64,000 bases of DNA from the NCBI GenBank assembly GCA_947497085.1, contig CANMFE010000003.1, forward strand, positions 1-64,000. Direction: 5' to 3'. The translations under genes and the position numbers were made by a program. Below the pieces are notes generated by a model. That model saw only the letters and a list, made by a program, of their open reading frames with translations, did not search any database and was not told the origin of the DNA. Source of the stretch: an uncultured Sphingomonadaceae bacterium. GTDB taxonomy: Bacteria; Pseudomonadota; Alphaproteobacteria; Sphingomonadales; Sphingomonadaceae. This document shows positions 54,164-63,478 of the stretch, one piece after another (the first letter of the stretch is position 1; each line of letters opens with the position of its first letter).

Positions 54164-55115
54164 TGTCCGGTCCTTCCTGATCGTCATCAGATATTATGGT
54201 TGCTGCGTCCGCTTTTACGTTCTTATCCCCCGCCCGTGCAAGCGCCGCGTTGAGTTCTGCCCCGATTACCATGCCCAGACCAATGAGAAAGAAGAAAATC
54301 AGGCTGATCATCACGCCCGCCAGACTGCCATAGGTCAGGTCATAATTGAAAAAATTGCGCAGCAATACGGGCATCAGGCTGGTGTTCAGCATCCACCACA
54401 GGCTGATAAACAGCGGGCCGGGCCAGATTGGCGAATCCAGCCTTCGATAATAGCGCGGAGTGAGTGTGCGGAAAATCAGGTAGAGCGCGCCGAACAGGAT
54501 CAGCGCACTGAATAGCTGGCTCCAGGCAATATAGCTGAGTGTCTTGCTGGCAAGCGGCAGGTAACTGAGCACGAACTCTTCTGCGCCGCTCAGCATCACC
54601 TGCATACTGAGCGCAAAAATGGTGAGTATGACCGCGCCAACAATCAGTGCGATCGACCCCAGCCGGTAATGCCAGAAAGGCCGGGTGCTTTTCACCTCAT
54701 AGGAGCGCCGTAGCATGTCACGTATGGTTTCAATCAGACTGGCTGTCGTCCACAGGCCGACCAGCACACTGAACCACAGCAATGGGCCGGTGCGCGCAGT
54801 CATGGCCGATTGCACCGGCTCGTTAAGCGCGCTCGCCATGCTGGGCGGAACAGCTGCCAGAAAAGCCTCCACCGCCTGATAGCCATAATCGGTGCGACCC
54901 ACGGCCCCTGCAAGCGAAGCGGCAACCACAAAAAATGGGAAAAGCGCAAGCAGCGAAAGATAGGCGAAATTGCCCGCCAGCACGAAACCATCATCATAGA
55001 CATGCCTGGCGACATCAATCGAGATCGCCTTGACCTGATCGATCCATCGCCGCGCCCGCCCTGTAATATTCAGGATAGGGGTATCGCCATCATGGGGTTC
55101 CGATCTGTCCATCAC
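54156..55115 (-). CDS. YihY/BrkB-family inner-membrane protein
   Basis: A 319-residue protein with about six transmembrane helices. The first contains FAYLSLLALFPFFVV and the last SLAGVMISLIFFFLIGLGMVIGAELNAA, both typical of YihY/BrkB (once mis-named RNase BN). The C-terminal tail is charged. Molecular function unknown; its start lies about 55 bases after the DnaJ-like gene. Confidence 0.9.
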   Translation of the reverse strand: MMDRSEPHDGDTPILNITGRARRWIDQVKAISIDVARHVYDDGFVLAGNFAYLSLLALFPFFVVAASLAGAVGRTDYGYQAVEAFLAAVPPSMASALNEPVQSAMTARTGPLLWFSVLVGLWTTASLIETIRDMLRRSYEVKSTRPFWHYRLGSIALIVGAVILTIFALSMQVMLSGAEEFVLSYLPLASKTLSYIAWSQLFSALILFGALYLIFRTLTPRYYRRLDSPIWPGPLFISLWWMLNTSLMPVLLRNFFNYDLTYGSLAGVMISLIFFFLIGLGMVIGAELNAALARAGDKNVKADAATIISDDDQEGPDNE

Positions 55116-55170
55116 CCGTCAAACTGCCCGAAAATAGCCCCCAAAGCCAGCATTTTAGATTGCGTGGCTG

Positions 55171-56079
55171 CTAGACGCCCAGCTTGGCCCGGACATTTTC
55201 GTCATAATCCCAGTTCTGCGCAAATTCTGTCAGCGCCGCATCATCATCGGGCAGGTGGATCTGCAACTCGACAAGCTGGTTGCCCCGCCGGCCATCGCTG
55301 CCCGTAAAGCCGCGGCCCTTGATGCGCAGGTGCGTACCCGAATTGCTGCCCTTGGGTATGGTCAGCATGACTGGCCCCTCGACCGTCGGCACTTTAACCT
55401 TACCGCCCAACACCGCTTCTTTCAGCGTAATGGGCAGCTCAAGCCGGACATTATTACCATCGCGCATAAAGAATATATGCGGCTTGATATGAATGGTGAC
55501 TATCGCATCGCCATTGCCGCCCGGCCCAGGCTGTCCCTTGCCCGGCAGACGCATCTGCGTGCCATGCTCCACACCTTTGGGTAGCTTCAGGTCGATTGTC
55601 TTGCCATCGGATAGCGTTATGCGCTGCGGTGCCAATGTAGCCGCATCCAGAAATTCGACCGCCAGCTTATAGGCGATATTGGCACCCTTGGGCGGCGGCG
55701 CGCTCCTTGCGGAACCAGCAGAGCGGCCCCCGCCACCAAACAGGCCGTCAAATATATCACCAAAATCGACACCATCGGCAAAACCGCCCATGCCTCCACC
55801 CGGTTCCGGCTGACGAAAACCACCGCCACCACCGCCATAGCCAAATGGCCCGGTGGGGTTGCCGTCCATGTCAATTTCCCCACGGTCAAACTGCGCCCGT
55901 TTGTCCTTGTCGCTCAGCAAGTCATACGCCTTGGTCGCGTCGGAAAACTTCTCCGATGCGGCAGGGTTATCCTTGTTGCGGTCAGGATGCAGCTCCTTGG
56001 CAAGCTTGCGATACGCGCTCTTGATTTCCTTTTCACTGGCCCCTTTGGAAACGCCCAGTATCGAATAGGGATCTGCCAT
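55171..56079 (-). CDS. DnaJ-family co-chaperone (CbpA-like, no zinc finger)
   Basis: A 302-residue J-domain protein. The J domain covers residues 1-67 with the HPD motif in ELHPDRN, followed by a Gly/Phe-rich linker (about 75-110) and a two-part C-terminal substrate-binding domain (about 130-290). The four CxxCxGxG zinc repeats of true DnaJ are absent, so it is of the CbpA type. It would stimulate DnaK. Confidence 0.94.
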   Translation of the reverse strand: MADPYSILGVSKGASEKEIKSAYRKLAKELHPDRNKDNPAASEKFSDATKAYDLLSDKDKRAQFDRGEIDMDGNPTGPFGYGGGGGGFRQPEPGGGMGGFADGVDFGDIFDGLFGGGGRSAGSARSAPPPKGANIAYKLAVEFLDAATLAPQRITLSDGKTIDLKLPKGVEHGTQMRLPGKGQPGPGGNGDAIVTIHIKPHIFFMRDGNNVRLELPITLKEAVLGGKVKVPTVEGPVMLTIPKGSNSGTHLRIKGRGFTGSDGRRGNQLVELQIHLPDDDAALTEFAQNWDYDENVRAKLGV

Positions 56080-56148
56080 AAATTCTATTTTCCGTCTCTA
56101 ATCAACTGTATGACTATGCTTATATAGATGGGGTCTGAAGCCGCTACG

Positions 56149-56598
56149 TCAAGCGGGAAGATGCCCCTCAATACGCCCGTTGCGCATGATATATCGCAGT
56201 ACGATATAGCTCACCAGCCCCACAGGCCCGAATATGAATGTCAGTGCCAGAACAGGCACCTGGATGATGCGGTGGATGCCATGTGCATCTGCATTGCGGG
56301 CAATCCAAAGACCGACAAACAGGTCAAAGCACAGATAATGCACCCAACCAATCACAACGCCGACATCTGTGTCAAAAATAGACCGTACACCTGCAATTGT
56401 ACTAAAATCGATTTTACCATCGGAAGGGATAAAGCCCGTCAGAACGCCGCCTAGCGCAGTCATATATGTCAGCCCGAGCAAAAATACCGCGCCGTAAAAC
56501 AATATACGGTATAACGCATCCCAGCGCGGCAAAAGAATAAGCGCCACCCATGAAATCAGGGCCATTTTATTGGCCAGCGAAAATATCAGTTCCCACAC
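56149..56598 (-). CDS. ABA4-like (DUF4281) membrane protein
   Basis: A 149-residue protein with about four transmembrane helices. It resembles the ABA4-like family, in which WVHYLCFDLFVGLWIARNA and the ending GPVGLVSYIVLR are typical. The plant member affects neoxanthin formation; bacterial members are uncharacterised. The GTG start at 56598 is chosen because GGGGAGGAAAAGCTGC precedes it; a longer upstream frame lacks such a site. Many sphingomonads make carotenoids, which gives a weak hint at function. Confidence 0.8.
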   Translation of the reverse strand: MWELIFSLANKMALISWVALILLPRWDALYRILFYGAVFLLGLTYMTALGGVLTGFIPSDGKIDFSTIAGVRSIFDTDVGVVIGWVHYLCFDLFVGLWIARNADAHGIHRIIQVPVLALTFIFGPVGLVSYIVLRYIMRNGRIEGHLPA

Positions 56599-56749
56599 GC
56601 AGCTTTTCCTCCCCGTTTTACGGTATCTCCCTAGCCTTTTGCATGGCAGGCTGGCAAAGATGCCATCACCGCATTGGCAATAGCGCATCGTGGCGCATTA
56701 TGGCAGTGTTTTATTGCTATAACGCACCCGGACGAAAAGAGGTGGGAAA

Positions 56750-57331
56750 ATGACCGCAGCAAACCCGTTTGAACTGTTTCAAAGCTGGTATGATGAAGCA
56801 CGCACCAGCGAGCCCAATGATTCCAATGCCATGGCACTTGCCACGGCAGATGCACAAGGCCGCCCGTCATCGCGCATGGTGCTGCTCAAGGGGCATGGGC
56901 CGGATGGTTTCATATTCTACACCAATTTCACCAGCCGCAAGGGCGAAGAGCTTGCTGTCAATCCGCATGTCGCGCTGTTGTTCCACTGGAAATCACTGCG
57001 GCGACAGATTCGTATCGAGGGTGAGATTTCGCCGGTCAGCGATGAGACAGCCGATGCCTATTTCGCGACACGCAGCCGCGATTCACAGCTGGGCGCATGG
57101 GCATCGGACCAGTCACACCGGCTGGAAAGCCGGCAGCTATTCATGGACCGGTATGCGGCCATGCAGGAACGTTACGAAGGAAAAGACGTACCGCGCCCGC
57201 CGCACTGGTCGGGTTACCGCGTGACACCTGCACGCATCGAATTCTGGCAGGACCGGGCGCACCGGCTGCACGAACGCCGCCTGTTTGTGCGTGACGGCGA
57301 TGGCTGGACGGAAAGCCTGCTCTACCCGTGA
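56750..57331 (+). CDS. pdxH: PdxH, pyridoxamine 5'-phosphate oxidase
   Basis: A 193-residue FMN enzyme that makes pyridoxal 5'-phosphate. Signatures: SRMVLLKGHGPDGFIFYTN, SRKGEELA, GRVxPARIEFWQ-like block (here YRVTPARIEFWQDR) and the C-terminal RLHERRLF...LYP. Overlaps the following transporter gene through GTGA. Confidence 0.97.
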   Translation: MTAANPFELFQSWYDEARTSEPNDSNAMALATADAQGRPSSRMVLLKGHGPDGFIFYTNFTSRKGEELAVNPHVALLFHWKSLRRQIRIEGEISPVSDETADAYFATRSRDSQLGAWASDQSHRLESRQLFMDRYAAMQERYEGKDVPRPPHWSGYRVTPARIEFWQDRAHRLHERRLFVRDGDGWTESLLYP

Positions 57332-58272
57332 CACAGCTGGGCCCGGATAATCATGCACGGCTGAACCGCAACGCCGCCATTGCCAGCGTTTCGGCCGCAT
57401 TGCTGCTATTATGCCTCAAAGCCTATGCGGAATGGGCGACATCTTCTGTCGCCATGCTGGGGTCGCTGGCCGACACGGCGCTCGACCTGTTTGCATCGCT
57501 GATGACGCTGTTCAGTGTGCGCTATGCCGCCATGCCCGCTGACGCGGCACACCGGTTTGGCCATGGCAAGGCCGAAGCGCTGGCGGCGCTGTTTCAGGTG
57601 GTGCTCATCACGCTATCGGCCGCTTTTATTGGCTGGCGCGCGCTGGAGCGTTTCGCCAATGGAGACACAACCGCACGCGCCGAATATGGCATTATCGTCT
57701 CGGTTATCGCGATTGCGGTGACACTTGCACTGCTTGCCTATCAACGCCGCGTGATCCGCCAGACAGAGTCAGTCGCGATCGAAGCCGATCATGTGCATTA
57801 CCAGTCTGATCTGCTGCTCAACCTTGCCGTAATCGCCGCGCTGGCGCTTGACCAATATGCGGGTATTACCGGAATTGATCCGGCCTTTGGCGTTGGAATC
57901 GCATTGTGGCTGGGCTGGGGCGCGTGGCGGGCCGCTACACGCGCAATCGATCAGTTGATGGACCGCGAATGGCCAGAGAAAAAACGCCTCGCCTTTGTCG
58001 AAGTTGCCGCCCGGCATCCTGAACTGAAAAGCCTGCATGACCTGCGCACGCGGACCAGCGGCAACCGAAATTTTGTTCAGTTTCATGTCGATATGGACCC
58101 GGATATGACCGTGCGTGAAGCGCATGACGTGATAGAGAAAGTTGAACTTGATCTGGGCAAAGCATTTCCCGGCACCGAAATACTTGTGCATATCGACCCG
58201 TTAGGCCATGTCGATGAACCGGACAATCCGCTCGCCGAACAGGACGAGCTTGAAAACCTGAAGGACACCTAA
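57328..58272 (+). CDS. cation diffusion facilitator (FieF-type) metal exporter
   Basis: A 314-residue CDF transporter. Six helices cover residues about 15-210, with DTALDLFASL (metal site in helix 2) and EADHVHYQSDLLLN (helix 5). The cytoplasmic metal-binding domain begins after about 220. The helix-2 and helix-5 ligands (D..D and H..D) are of the FieF type that exports Zn(II), Fe(II) or related ions. Starts at GTG, overlapping pdxH. Confidence 0.93.
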   Translation: MTQLGPDNHARLNRNAAIASVSAALLLLCLKAYAEWATSSVAMLGSLADTALDLFASLMTLFSVRYAAMPADAAHRFGHGKAEALAALFQVVLITLSAAFIGWRALERFANGDTTARAEYGIIVSVIAIAVTLALLAYQRRVIRQTESVAIEADHVHYQSDLLLNLAVIAALALDQYAGITGIDPAFGVGIALWLGWGAWRAATRAIDQLMDREWPEKKRLAFVEVAARHPELKSLHDLRTRTSGNRNFVQFHVDMDPDMTVREAHDVIEKVELDLGKAFPGTEILVHIDPLGHVDEPDNPLAEQDELENLKDT

Positions 58273-59073
58273 ATGCCAGCCTATCCCTATTTCCACGTCG
58301 ATGCCTTTGCTGACGCACCTTTTGCGGGCAACCAGGCTGCGATTATTCCTTTGGATAGCTGGCTGGATGATGATGTGCTGCAGGCGATTGCCGAGGAAAA
58401 CAAATTTGCTGAAACCGCCTTTATAGTGCCCGATGAAAGCGGCGAGGCGCATTACGAGCTGCGCTGGTTCACACCGGCCTGTGAAGTTGCGCTGTGCGGT
58501 CACGCCACATTGGCCAGCGGCCATGTTGTGCTAAGCATGACACCGGATCTGCGCACCGTGCATTTCCGCACGCGCAAGGCCGGTATATTAAAAGTGAGCA
58601 AGGATAGCGGGGCCTATCATATGGCGCTGCCCGCTTATACCCCCTCCCCTAAGGACCTGGACAAAGCAGTCACAGCGTTAGGCCATACGCCGACGGAAAC
58701 GCATTTCCGCGAAGGCGGCTATGCGTTATTTGTCTATGACACGCCTGAAGAAGTGCTGGCGCTGGAACCCGATATGCGCGCTCTGGCTGAATTTGGCGAC
58801 CAGTGGCAGTTTATCTGCACCGCGCCCGGCACCGATACCGACGTGCTAAGCCGTGTTTTCGTTCCCGGCGCCGGGATTGACGAAGACAGCGTAACCGGCT
58901 CCGCACATTGCGTACTCACCCCTTATTGGGCAGCGCAGCTGGGCCGTGACAGTTTCACCGCCTATCAGGCGAGCGAACGTGGCGGGCATGTTCATTGCAC
59001 GCTGGACGGCGAAAACGCGGTGCTGGGCGGCGCGTGTTTTACAGTGGTTGAAGGCCAGTTTAATTTACCCTAG
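58273..59073 (+). CDS. PhzF-family isomerase/epimerase-like protein
   Basis: A 266-residue protein of the PhzF/diaminopimelate-epimerase fold. The catalytic glutamate is in ENKFAETAF (residue about 46). CGHATLASGHV and the GAGIDEDSVTGSAHCVLTPYW segment are typical. It begins at the base after the CDF stop. Outside the phenazine clusters these proteins have mostly unknown substrates. Confidence 0.92.
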   Translation: MPAYPYFHVDAFADAPFAGNQAAIIPLDSWLDDDVLQAIAEENKFAETAFIVPDESGEAHYELRWFTPACEVALCGHATLASGHVVLSMTPDLRTVHFRTRKAGILKVSKDSGAYHMALPAYTPSPKDLDKAVTALGHTPTETHFREGGYALFVYDTPEEVLALEPDMRALAEFGDQWQFICTAPGTDTDVLSRVFVPGAGIDEDSVTGSAHCVLTPYWAAQLGRDSFTAYQASERGGHVHCTLDGENAVLGGACFTVVEGQFNLP

Positions 59074-59137
59074 ATACACGGGGAACATGGCCTGCGATCA
59101 TCTGATATGCATGCCGAACCAACTGGAATAAGATTAA

Positions 59138-59941
59138 TTGACCTCCTTTTTACGCAACCTGTTCGACACAACGAAGAGCAAGAAAAAGCGCAAGAAAAAG
59201 CGCAAGGATAAATCTGCGCCATCCATACCGCCGGGTGAGCGCGTATACGCAATTGGCGACATACATGGCCGCCTCGATCTGCTCGACGCATTGCTGGAAA
59301 AAATCGATGCCGATGTCGCGGCGCGCAAAAATGCGGACACACGGCTTATTTTCCTGGGTGACCTGGTTGATCGCGGGCCTGATAGTGCTGGCGTTATCGA
59401 GCGCGCCATGGAGCTTGCCCGCAGCAGCGACAAAGTCCGCTTCCTGATGGGCAATCATGAGGAAATGTTCCTCGATGCGCTGACCGGAGACATCAAGAAA
59501 GTCCGTTTTTTCACCCGTATCGGCGGACAGGAAACGATCCTGAGTTATGGCATGCCCTATGCCAAATACCGCAATATGGAAATGGACGAGTTGGCCAAAA
59601 AACTGTCCGGACTCGTGCCGCAGGAGCATCGCGACTTCATATCCGCGTTTGAAGATTATATCGTTATCGGCGACTATGCCTTTGTCCATGCCGGTGTACG
59701 CGCTGGCGTACCCATGGAAGAACAGGTTAGCCAGGACCTGCGCTGGATACGCGGTGACTTCCTGCGCAAGGACGATATCCATGAAAAAATGATCATCCAT
59801 GGCCATACCATCAGCGAGGACGTGGATGAACGCTGCGGGCGGATTGGCATTGACACCGGCGCCTATGACACGGGCGTACTGACCGCTATCGGCCTGGAAG
59901 GCAGTGACCGCTGGTACCTGCAGACCGGAACCCCGTCATAG
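59138..59941 (+). CDS. PPP-type metallophosphoesterase with lysine-rich N-terminus
   Basis: A 267-residue phosphatase-like protein with the serine/threonine phosphatase motifs GDIHGRLD, GDLVDRGPDS, GNHEEM, and HGHT near the end. Residues 13-25 are nearly all Lys and Arg, coded by a 12-base duplication (AAGAAAAAGCGC twice). The start is a TTG, since no ATG fits the motif placement. It may be bound to nucleic acid or the membrane through that tail. Confidence 0.88.
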   Translation: MTSFLRNLFDTTKSKKKRKKKRKDKSAPSIPPGERVYAIGDIHGRLDLLDALLEKIDADVAARKNADTRLIFLGDLVDRGPDSAGVIERAMELARSSDKVRFLMGNHEEMFLDALTGDIKKVRFFTRIGGQETILSYGMPYAKYRNMEMDELAKKLSGLVPQEHRDFISAFEDYIVIGDYAFVHAGVRAGVPMEEQVSQDLRWIRGDFLRKDDIHEKMIIHGHTISEDVDERCGRIGIDTGAYDTGVLTAIGLEGSDRWYLQTGTPS

Positions 59942-60000
59942 AATAACCCTGCATAGAATAGCTCTTGTGCGGCGGCGTGCTTTGCGCCAGTTTCTGTTGC

Positions 60001-61383
60001 ATGATGAAAAAAGCCCTGACCGTTTCGCTATTGCTGGCCGTTGCGCCTGCAAGCCATCTCGCCGCACAGGATAAGGATGCACCGGATGAGAGACCCGCAG
60101 CCACTGTACCCATAATGGCCCCGCCAGCGTCAGCCGGTCCGGCAGATGCACAGAATCTGAAAGCCTATGTCGAAAAACTGGTGAGTTTCGGAACGCGCCA
60201 TACCCTGTCATCACCCGATCACCCTACCCGGGGCATCGGTGCCGCGCGGCGCTGGGGCGCAGAGGAATTTGCCAGGATCAGCGCCGCATGCGGCGGCTGC
60301 CTTGAGGTACAGAATGTCGAACGTTTCGACTATGGCCCGCGCATTCCGGGTGGCGTCAATATCGTCAACGTGCTGGGCATACAACGCGGTACGGGTGATC
60401 CGAACGATGTCATCATCATTTCCGGCCATATTGACAGCCGCGTCACCGATCCGATGAATTTCACCGACGATGCCCCCGGCGCCAATGATGATGGCTCCGG
60501 CACCGCGCTTACCATAGAGGCCGCGCGCATACTGACCCGCGAGAAGCATGATGCCACGATCATCTATGCGCTGCTGTCGGGCGAGGAACAGGGGCTGTTC
60601 GGCGGCAAGCTGATTGCCGATACCGCCAAGGCGCGCGGGTGGAACGTGATCGCCATGCTCAACAATGACATTGTTGGCGGCACCAAGGGGCAGGATGGCC
60701 GCACAGTCGACAATATTGTCCGTGTGTTCAGCGAAGGCATACGTTCGTCCGAAAGCCTGGAAGAAGCCATGGCACGGCGCGGTAGCGGCGGTGAGGATGA
60801 CGGTCCATCCCGCGCCCTGATGCGTGCGGCAGACCGCGTTGCCAATGCAAACCGCAACATTGGCCTGAATGTCTTTGGTGTCCGCCGCCCCGACCGTTTC
60901 CGGCGCGGCGGTGACCATCTGCCTGCTCTGGCGCTGGGCTATCCAGCGGTGCGCTTTACCGTGGGCGTGGAGGATTATGACCATCAGCATCAGGACCTGC
61001 GCACCGAAGACGGCATCAAATATGGCGATACGGTGGATGAGATGGATTTTGGCTATCTTGCCAAAGTCACCAATCTGAATGTGGCACTGGCCCGCGAACT
61101 GGCCAACGCCCCGCCTGCCCCCAAATCAGCACAGCTAGGTGGTGCGGTGAGCGCCAATACGACTGTCGAATGGGAACCTGTCAAAAATGCCGCCGGATAC
61201 CGCGTCTATTGGCGCCGGAATGACGAACGTGACTGGACAGGCAGGGTCGATGTTACGGGCAAGGCCGAAGTTACGTTGCCGGGTATTATTGTCGATGATC
61301 ACTTTGTCGGCGTGTCGGCGCTCTCCGCACAAGGCCATGAAAGCATCATTACCTTTGCCGGCCTGCCGCAGCGCAACAGGTGA
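60001..61383 (+). CDS. secreted M28-family zinc aminopeptidase
   Basis: A 460-residue protein with a signal peptide (about residues 1-21, ending HLAAQ). The M28 core carries ISGHIDSRV, PGANDDGSGTALTIE, SGEEQGLFGG, and a later NNDIVGG, i.e. the two-zinc ligand set. The C-terminal 90 residues look like a fibronectin-type or similar beta domain (VEWEPVKNAAGYRVYWR). It is followed by a two-way terminator facing ctrA. Confidence 0.92.
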   Translation: MMKKALTVSLLLAVAPASHLAAQDKDAPDERPAATVPIMAPPASAGPADAQNLKAYVEKLVSFGTRHTLSSPDHPTRGIGAARRWGAEEFARISAACGGCLEVQNVERFDYGPRIPGGVNIVNVLGIQRGTGDPNDVIIISGHIDSRVTDPMNFTDDAPGANDDGSGTALTIEAARILTREKHDATIIYALLSGEEQGLFGGKLIADTAKARGWNVIAMLNNDIVGGTKGQDGRTVDNIVRVFSEGIRSSESLEEAMARRGSGGEDDGPSRALMRAADRVANANRNIGLNVFGVRRPDRFRRGGDHLPALALGYPAVRFTVGVEDYDHQHQDLRTEDGIKYGDTVDEMDFGYLAKVTNLNVALARELANAPPAPKSAQLGGAVSANTTVEWEPVKNAAGYRVYWRRNDERDWTGRVDVTGKAEVTLPGIIVDDHFVGVSALSAQGHESIITFAGLPQRNR

Positions 61384-61396
61384 TACAGAACGGAAA

Positions 61397-61425
61397 AGGG
61401 CCGACTGCCCCCTGCTGCCGGCCCT
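61397..61425. terminator. two-way terminator between M28 gene and ctrA
   Basis: AGGGCCG (61397-61403) pairs with CGGCCCT (61419-61425), in the spacer between two convergent genes. There is an A-run on one side but no long T-run, so strength is uncertain. Confidence 0.5.
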
Positions 61426-61475
61426 AATTCGGCCGCAGCCGAGGGGTAATGAAGTGAAATCGGGTATTAAAGCGC

Positions 61476-62177
61476 TTATGCCGCCTGGCTGTCCTCATCC
61501 GTATTTGGATCACGTAGCACATAACCGCGGCCCCAGACTGTTTCGATATAATTGTCACCGCCACATGCCAGCGCCAGTTTCTTGCGCAGCTTGCAGATGA
61601 AAACGTCGATAATCTTGAGTTCGGGTTCGTCCATGCCGCCATAGAGGTGATTGAGGAACATTTCCTTGGTCAGCGTCGTTCCCTTGCGCAGCGACAGCAG
61701 CTCCAGCATCGCATATTCCTTGCCGGTCAGGTGGACACGCGCACCATCGACTTCGACTGTCTTGGCATCAAGGTTCACCGACAGCTTGCCGGTGCGGATA
61801 ATGCTTTGCGAATGGCCTTTTGAACGGCGCACCACAGCATGAATGCGCGCCACAAGTTCTTCGCGGTGGAATGGCTTGGTCACATAATCATCTGCGCCGA
61901 AACCGAACGAACGCACCTTGCTGTCCATCTCGGATATACCGGAAAGGATAAGCACCGGTGTCTGCACCTTGGCAACACGCAGTTTCTTAAGCACATCATA
62001 GCCGTGCATATCGGGCAGGTTCAGGTCGAGACAGATAATGTCGTAATCGTAGAGTTTACCCAGATCGAGCCCTTCTTCACCCAGGTCGGTCGTGTAAACA
62101 TTAAAGCCTTCCGTAGTCAGCATCAGCTCAATGGCCTTCGCTGTTGTTGGCTCGTCTTCAATCAATAGCACGCGCAT
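61476..62177 (-). CDS. ctrA: CtrA, cell-cycle response regulator
   Basis: A 233-residue OmpR-type response regulator, the master cell-cycle and motility regulator in alphaproteobacteria. The receiver domain (1-120) has the phospho-acceptor Asp51 in DLNLPDMHG. The winged-helix domain contains the near-invariant stretch [23 protein letters not shown], which distinguishes CtrA from other regulators. Upstream, a TTAA-N7-TTAA box and GANTC sites indicate autoregulation and CcrM/GcrA input. Confidence 0.98.
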   Translation of the reverse strand: MRVLLIEDEPTTAKAIELMLTTEGFNVYTTDLGEEGLDLGKLYDYDIICLDLNLPDMHGYDVLKKLRVAKVQTPVLILSGISEMDSKVRSFGFGADDYVTKPFHREELVARIHAVVRRSKGHSQSIIRTGKLSVNLDAKTVEVDGARVHLTGKEYAMLELLSLRKGTTLTKEMFLNHLYGGMDEPELKIIDVFICKLRKKLALACGGDNYIETVWGRGYVLRDPNTDEDSQAA

Positions 62178-62254
62178 AATGTGCAGCCCCTCTTTATATT
62201 TCCCTGTTGCCTACAATCCCGAACCCCCGTTCGATATGCAGACCGTGTCATTTA

Positions 62255-62360
62255 TTAACCATAAGAGGAATGAAGATTAAAGGTTAATTTTACATTAAGT
62301 CGCAGAAACAGGCGAGTCGTAGCGGCTGTTTGACATCATGTAACGACTCGTAACCGAGTC
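62255..62360 (-). promoter_or_regulatory. ctrA upstream region: CtrA boxes and GANTC sites
   Basis: A full TTAA-N7-TTAA box is at 62284-62298 and a TTAACCAT half-site at 62255-62262. GANTC sites lie at 62314, 62345 and 62356, about 140-180 bases before ctrA. In Caulobacter ctrA itself is controlled through such elements. The remainder of 62178-62494 holds no gene. Confidence 0.65.
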
Positions 62361-62494
62361 TTTCTGCGGGTTTGCGGCACACTGCGTGGCAAATGTCACA
62401 CCCGTGATTTTTTTACACTTTGCAATGGTTTTATTCCCTGCACCCGCCTGTACGGACCTGCCGGACATATTCCGGCAGCCTGCGCATATGCATA

Positions 62495-63391
62495 TCATGT
62501 TTCCCGAAAAGCCTGTTTCAGAAACGCGATCAACACCTGAACTCTGGCGGGCCGGTAATGCGAAGGCGGCATAACCAGGCTCAATGTCAGCGGAGTGTTG
62601 CGCCAACCCGGCAATATACTCTCCAGCATCCCGGAAGTCAGCGCGGCATCACACATAAAGTCGGGCAGTTCCGCAATACCCTGCCCCGCGACAAGGGCGG
62701 GCAGCATGATATCGCTATTATTGGCACGGAATACCGATTGGGGCTGAACCGATACCGTTTCCCCGTCTGGCCCCGTAAAGGTCATGATCTGCGTGTTGGG
62801 CAGGTTGGAATAGATAAAGCAGCGATGCGATTTCAGGTCCGCCGGCGTGTCCAGTTTGCCAGCGCGGGCAAGGTAGGAAGGTGCAGCGACAAGGTGCCGC
62901 CTGACCTTTCGCAGGTGGATGACGCGCAGGCTGCTATCGGGTAGCGCCGCTATGCGGAGCGCAAGGTCAATCCCCTGCTCAGTCAGGTCAATCCGGGAAT
63001 CACGCAGATCCAGATCAATTTCGATACCTGGATATTCTTGCATAAATGCAGCCAGCACAGGCCCTAGCTCGGATAACCCGAAGCTGAGCGGTGCCGCCAT
63101 TTTGATACGGCCCGTCAGTATATCTGCTTCATCGCGGGCTGCTTCTGTCGCGGCATCGCCTTGCGCACGTATCTTTTCGGCATGGGGCAATAGCGACTGA
63201 CCGGCACTGGATAGCGAAATCCGGCGCGAGGTGCGGTGAAAAAGCGCAACGCCAAGCTCCGCTTCCAGCCTTGTCACCGCCTTGGATACAGTTGCCTTTG
63301 ACAGGCCCAGTTCCTTTGCAGCCGCAGTAAAGCTACCCAGCCGGGCAACTGCAGCGAAAATCGCCCAGGCTTCAAAATCAGGTAAGGTCAT
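62495..63391 (-). CDS. LysR-family transcriptional regulator
   Basis: A 298-residue regulator. The winged helix-turn-helix is at about residues 1-62 (FAAVARLGSFTAAAKELGLSKATVSKAVTRLEAELG) and the ligand-binding domain at about 90-295. The ATG at 63391 fits the family start. It is divergent from the pirin gene with 87 bases between them, the usual sign that it controls that neighbour. Confidence 0.93.
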   Translation of the reverse strand: MTLPDFEAWAIFAAVARLGSFTAAAKELGLSKATVSKAVTRLEAELGVALFHRTSRRISLSSAGQSLLPHAEKIRAQGDAATEAARDEADILTGRIKMAAPLSFGLSELGPVLAAFMQEYPGIEIDLDLRDSRIDLTEQGIDLALRIAALPDSSLRVIHLRKVRRHLVAAPSYLARAGKLDTPADLKSHRCFIYSNLPNTQIMTFTGPDGETVSVQPQSVFRANNSDIMLPALVAGQGIAELPDFMCDAALTSGMLESILPGWRNTPLTLSLVMPPSHYRPARVQVLIAFLKQAFRET

Positions 63392-63404
63392 TGTTAGAAA
63401 CAAT
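63390..63404. promoter_or_regulatory. perfect palindrome at the LysR/pirin spacer
   Basis: ATTGTT-AGA-AACAAT lies right at the LysR start codon. It could be an operator of the LysR-type regulator or of another repressor. The LysR consensus T-N11-A is present within it. Confidence 0.4.
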
Positions 63405-63478
63405 CCTTTTCCATATTGTCTATTTTTGAAACGATACTGCATGCCTATATCCAATGCAAACACATGAAAGGATGAATC

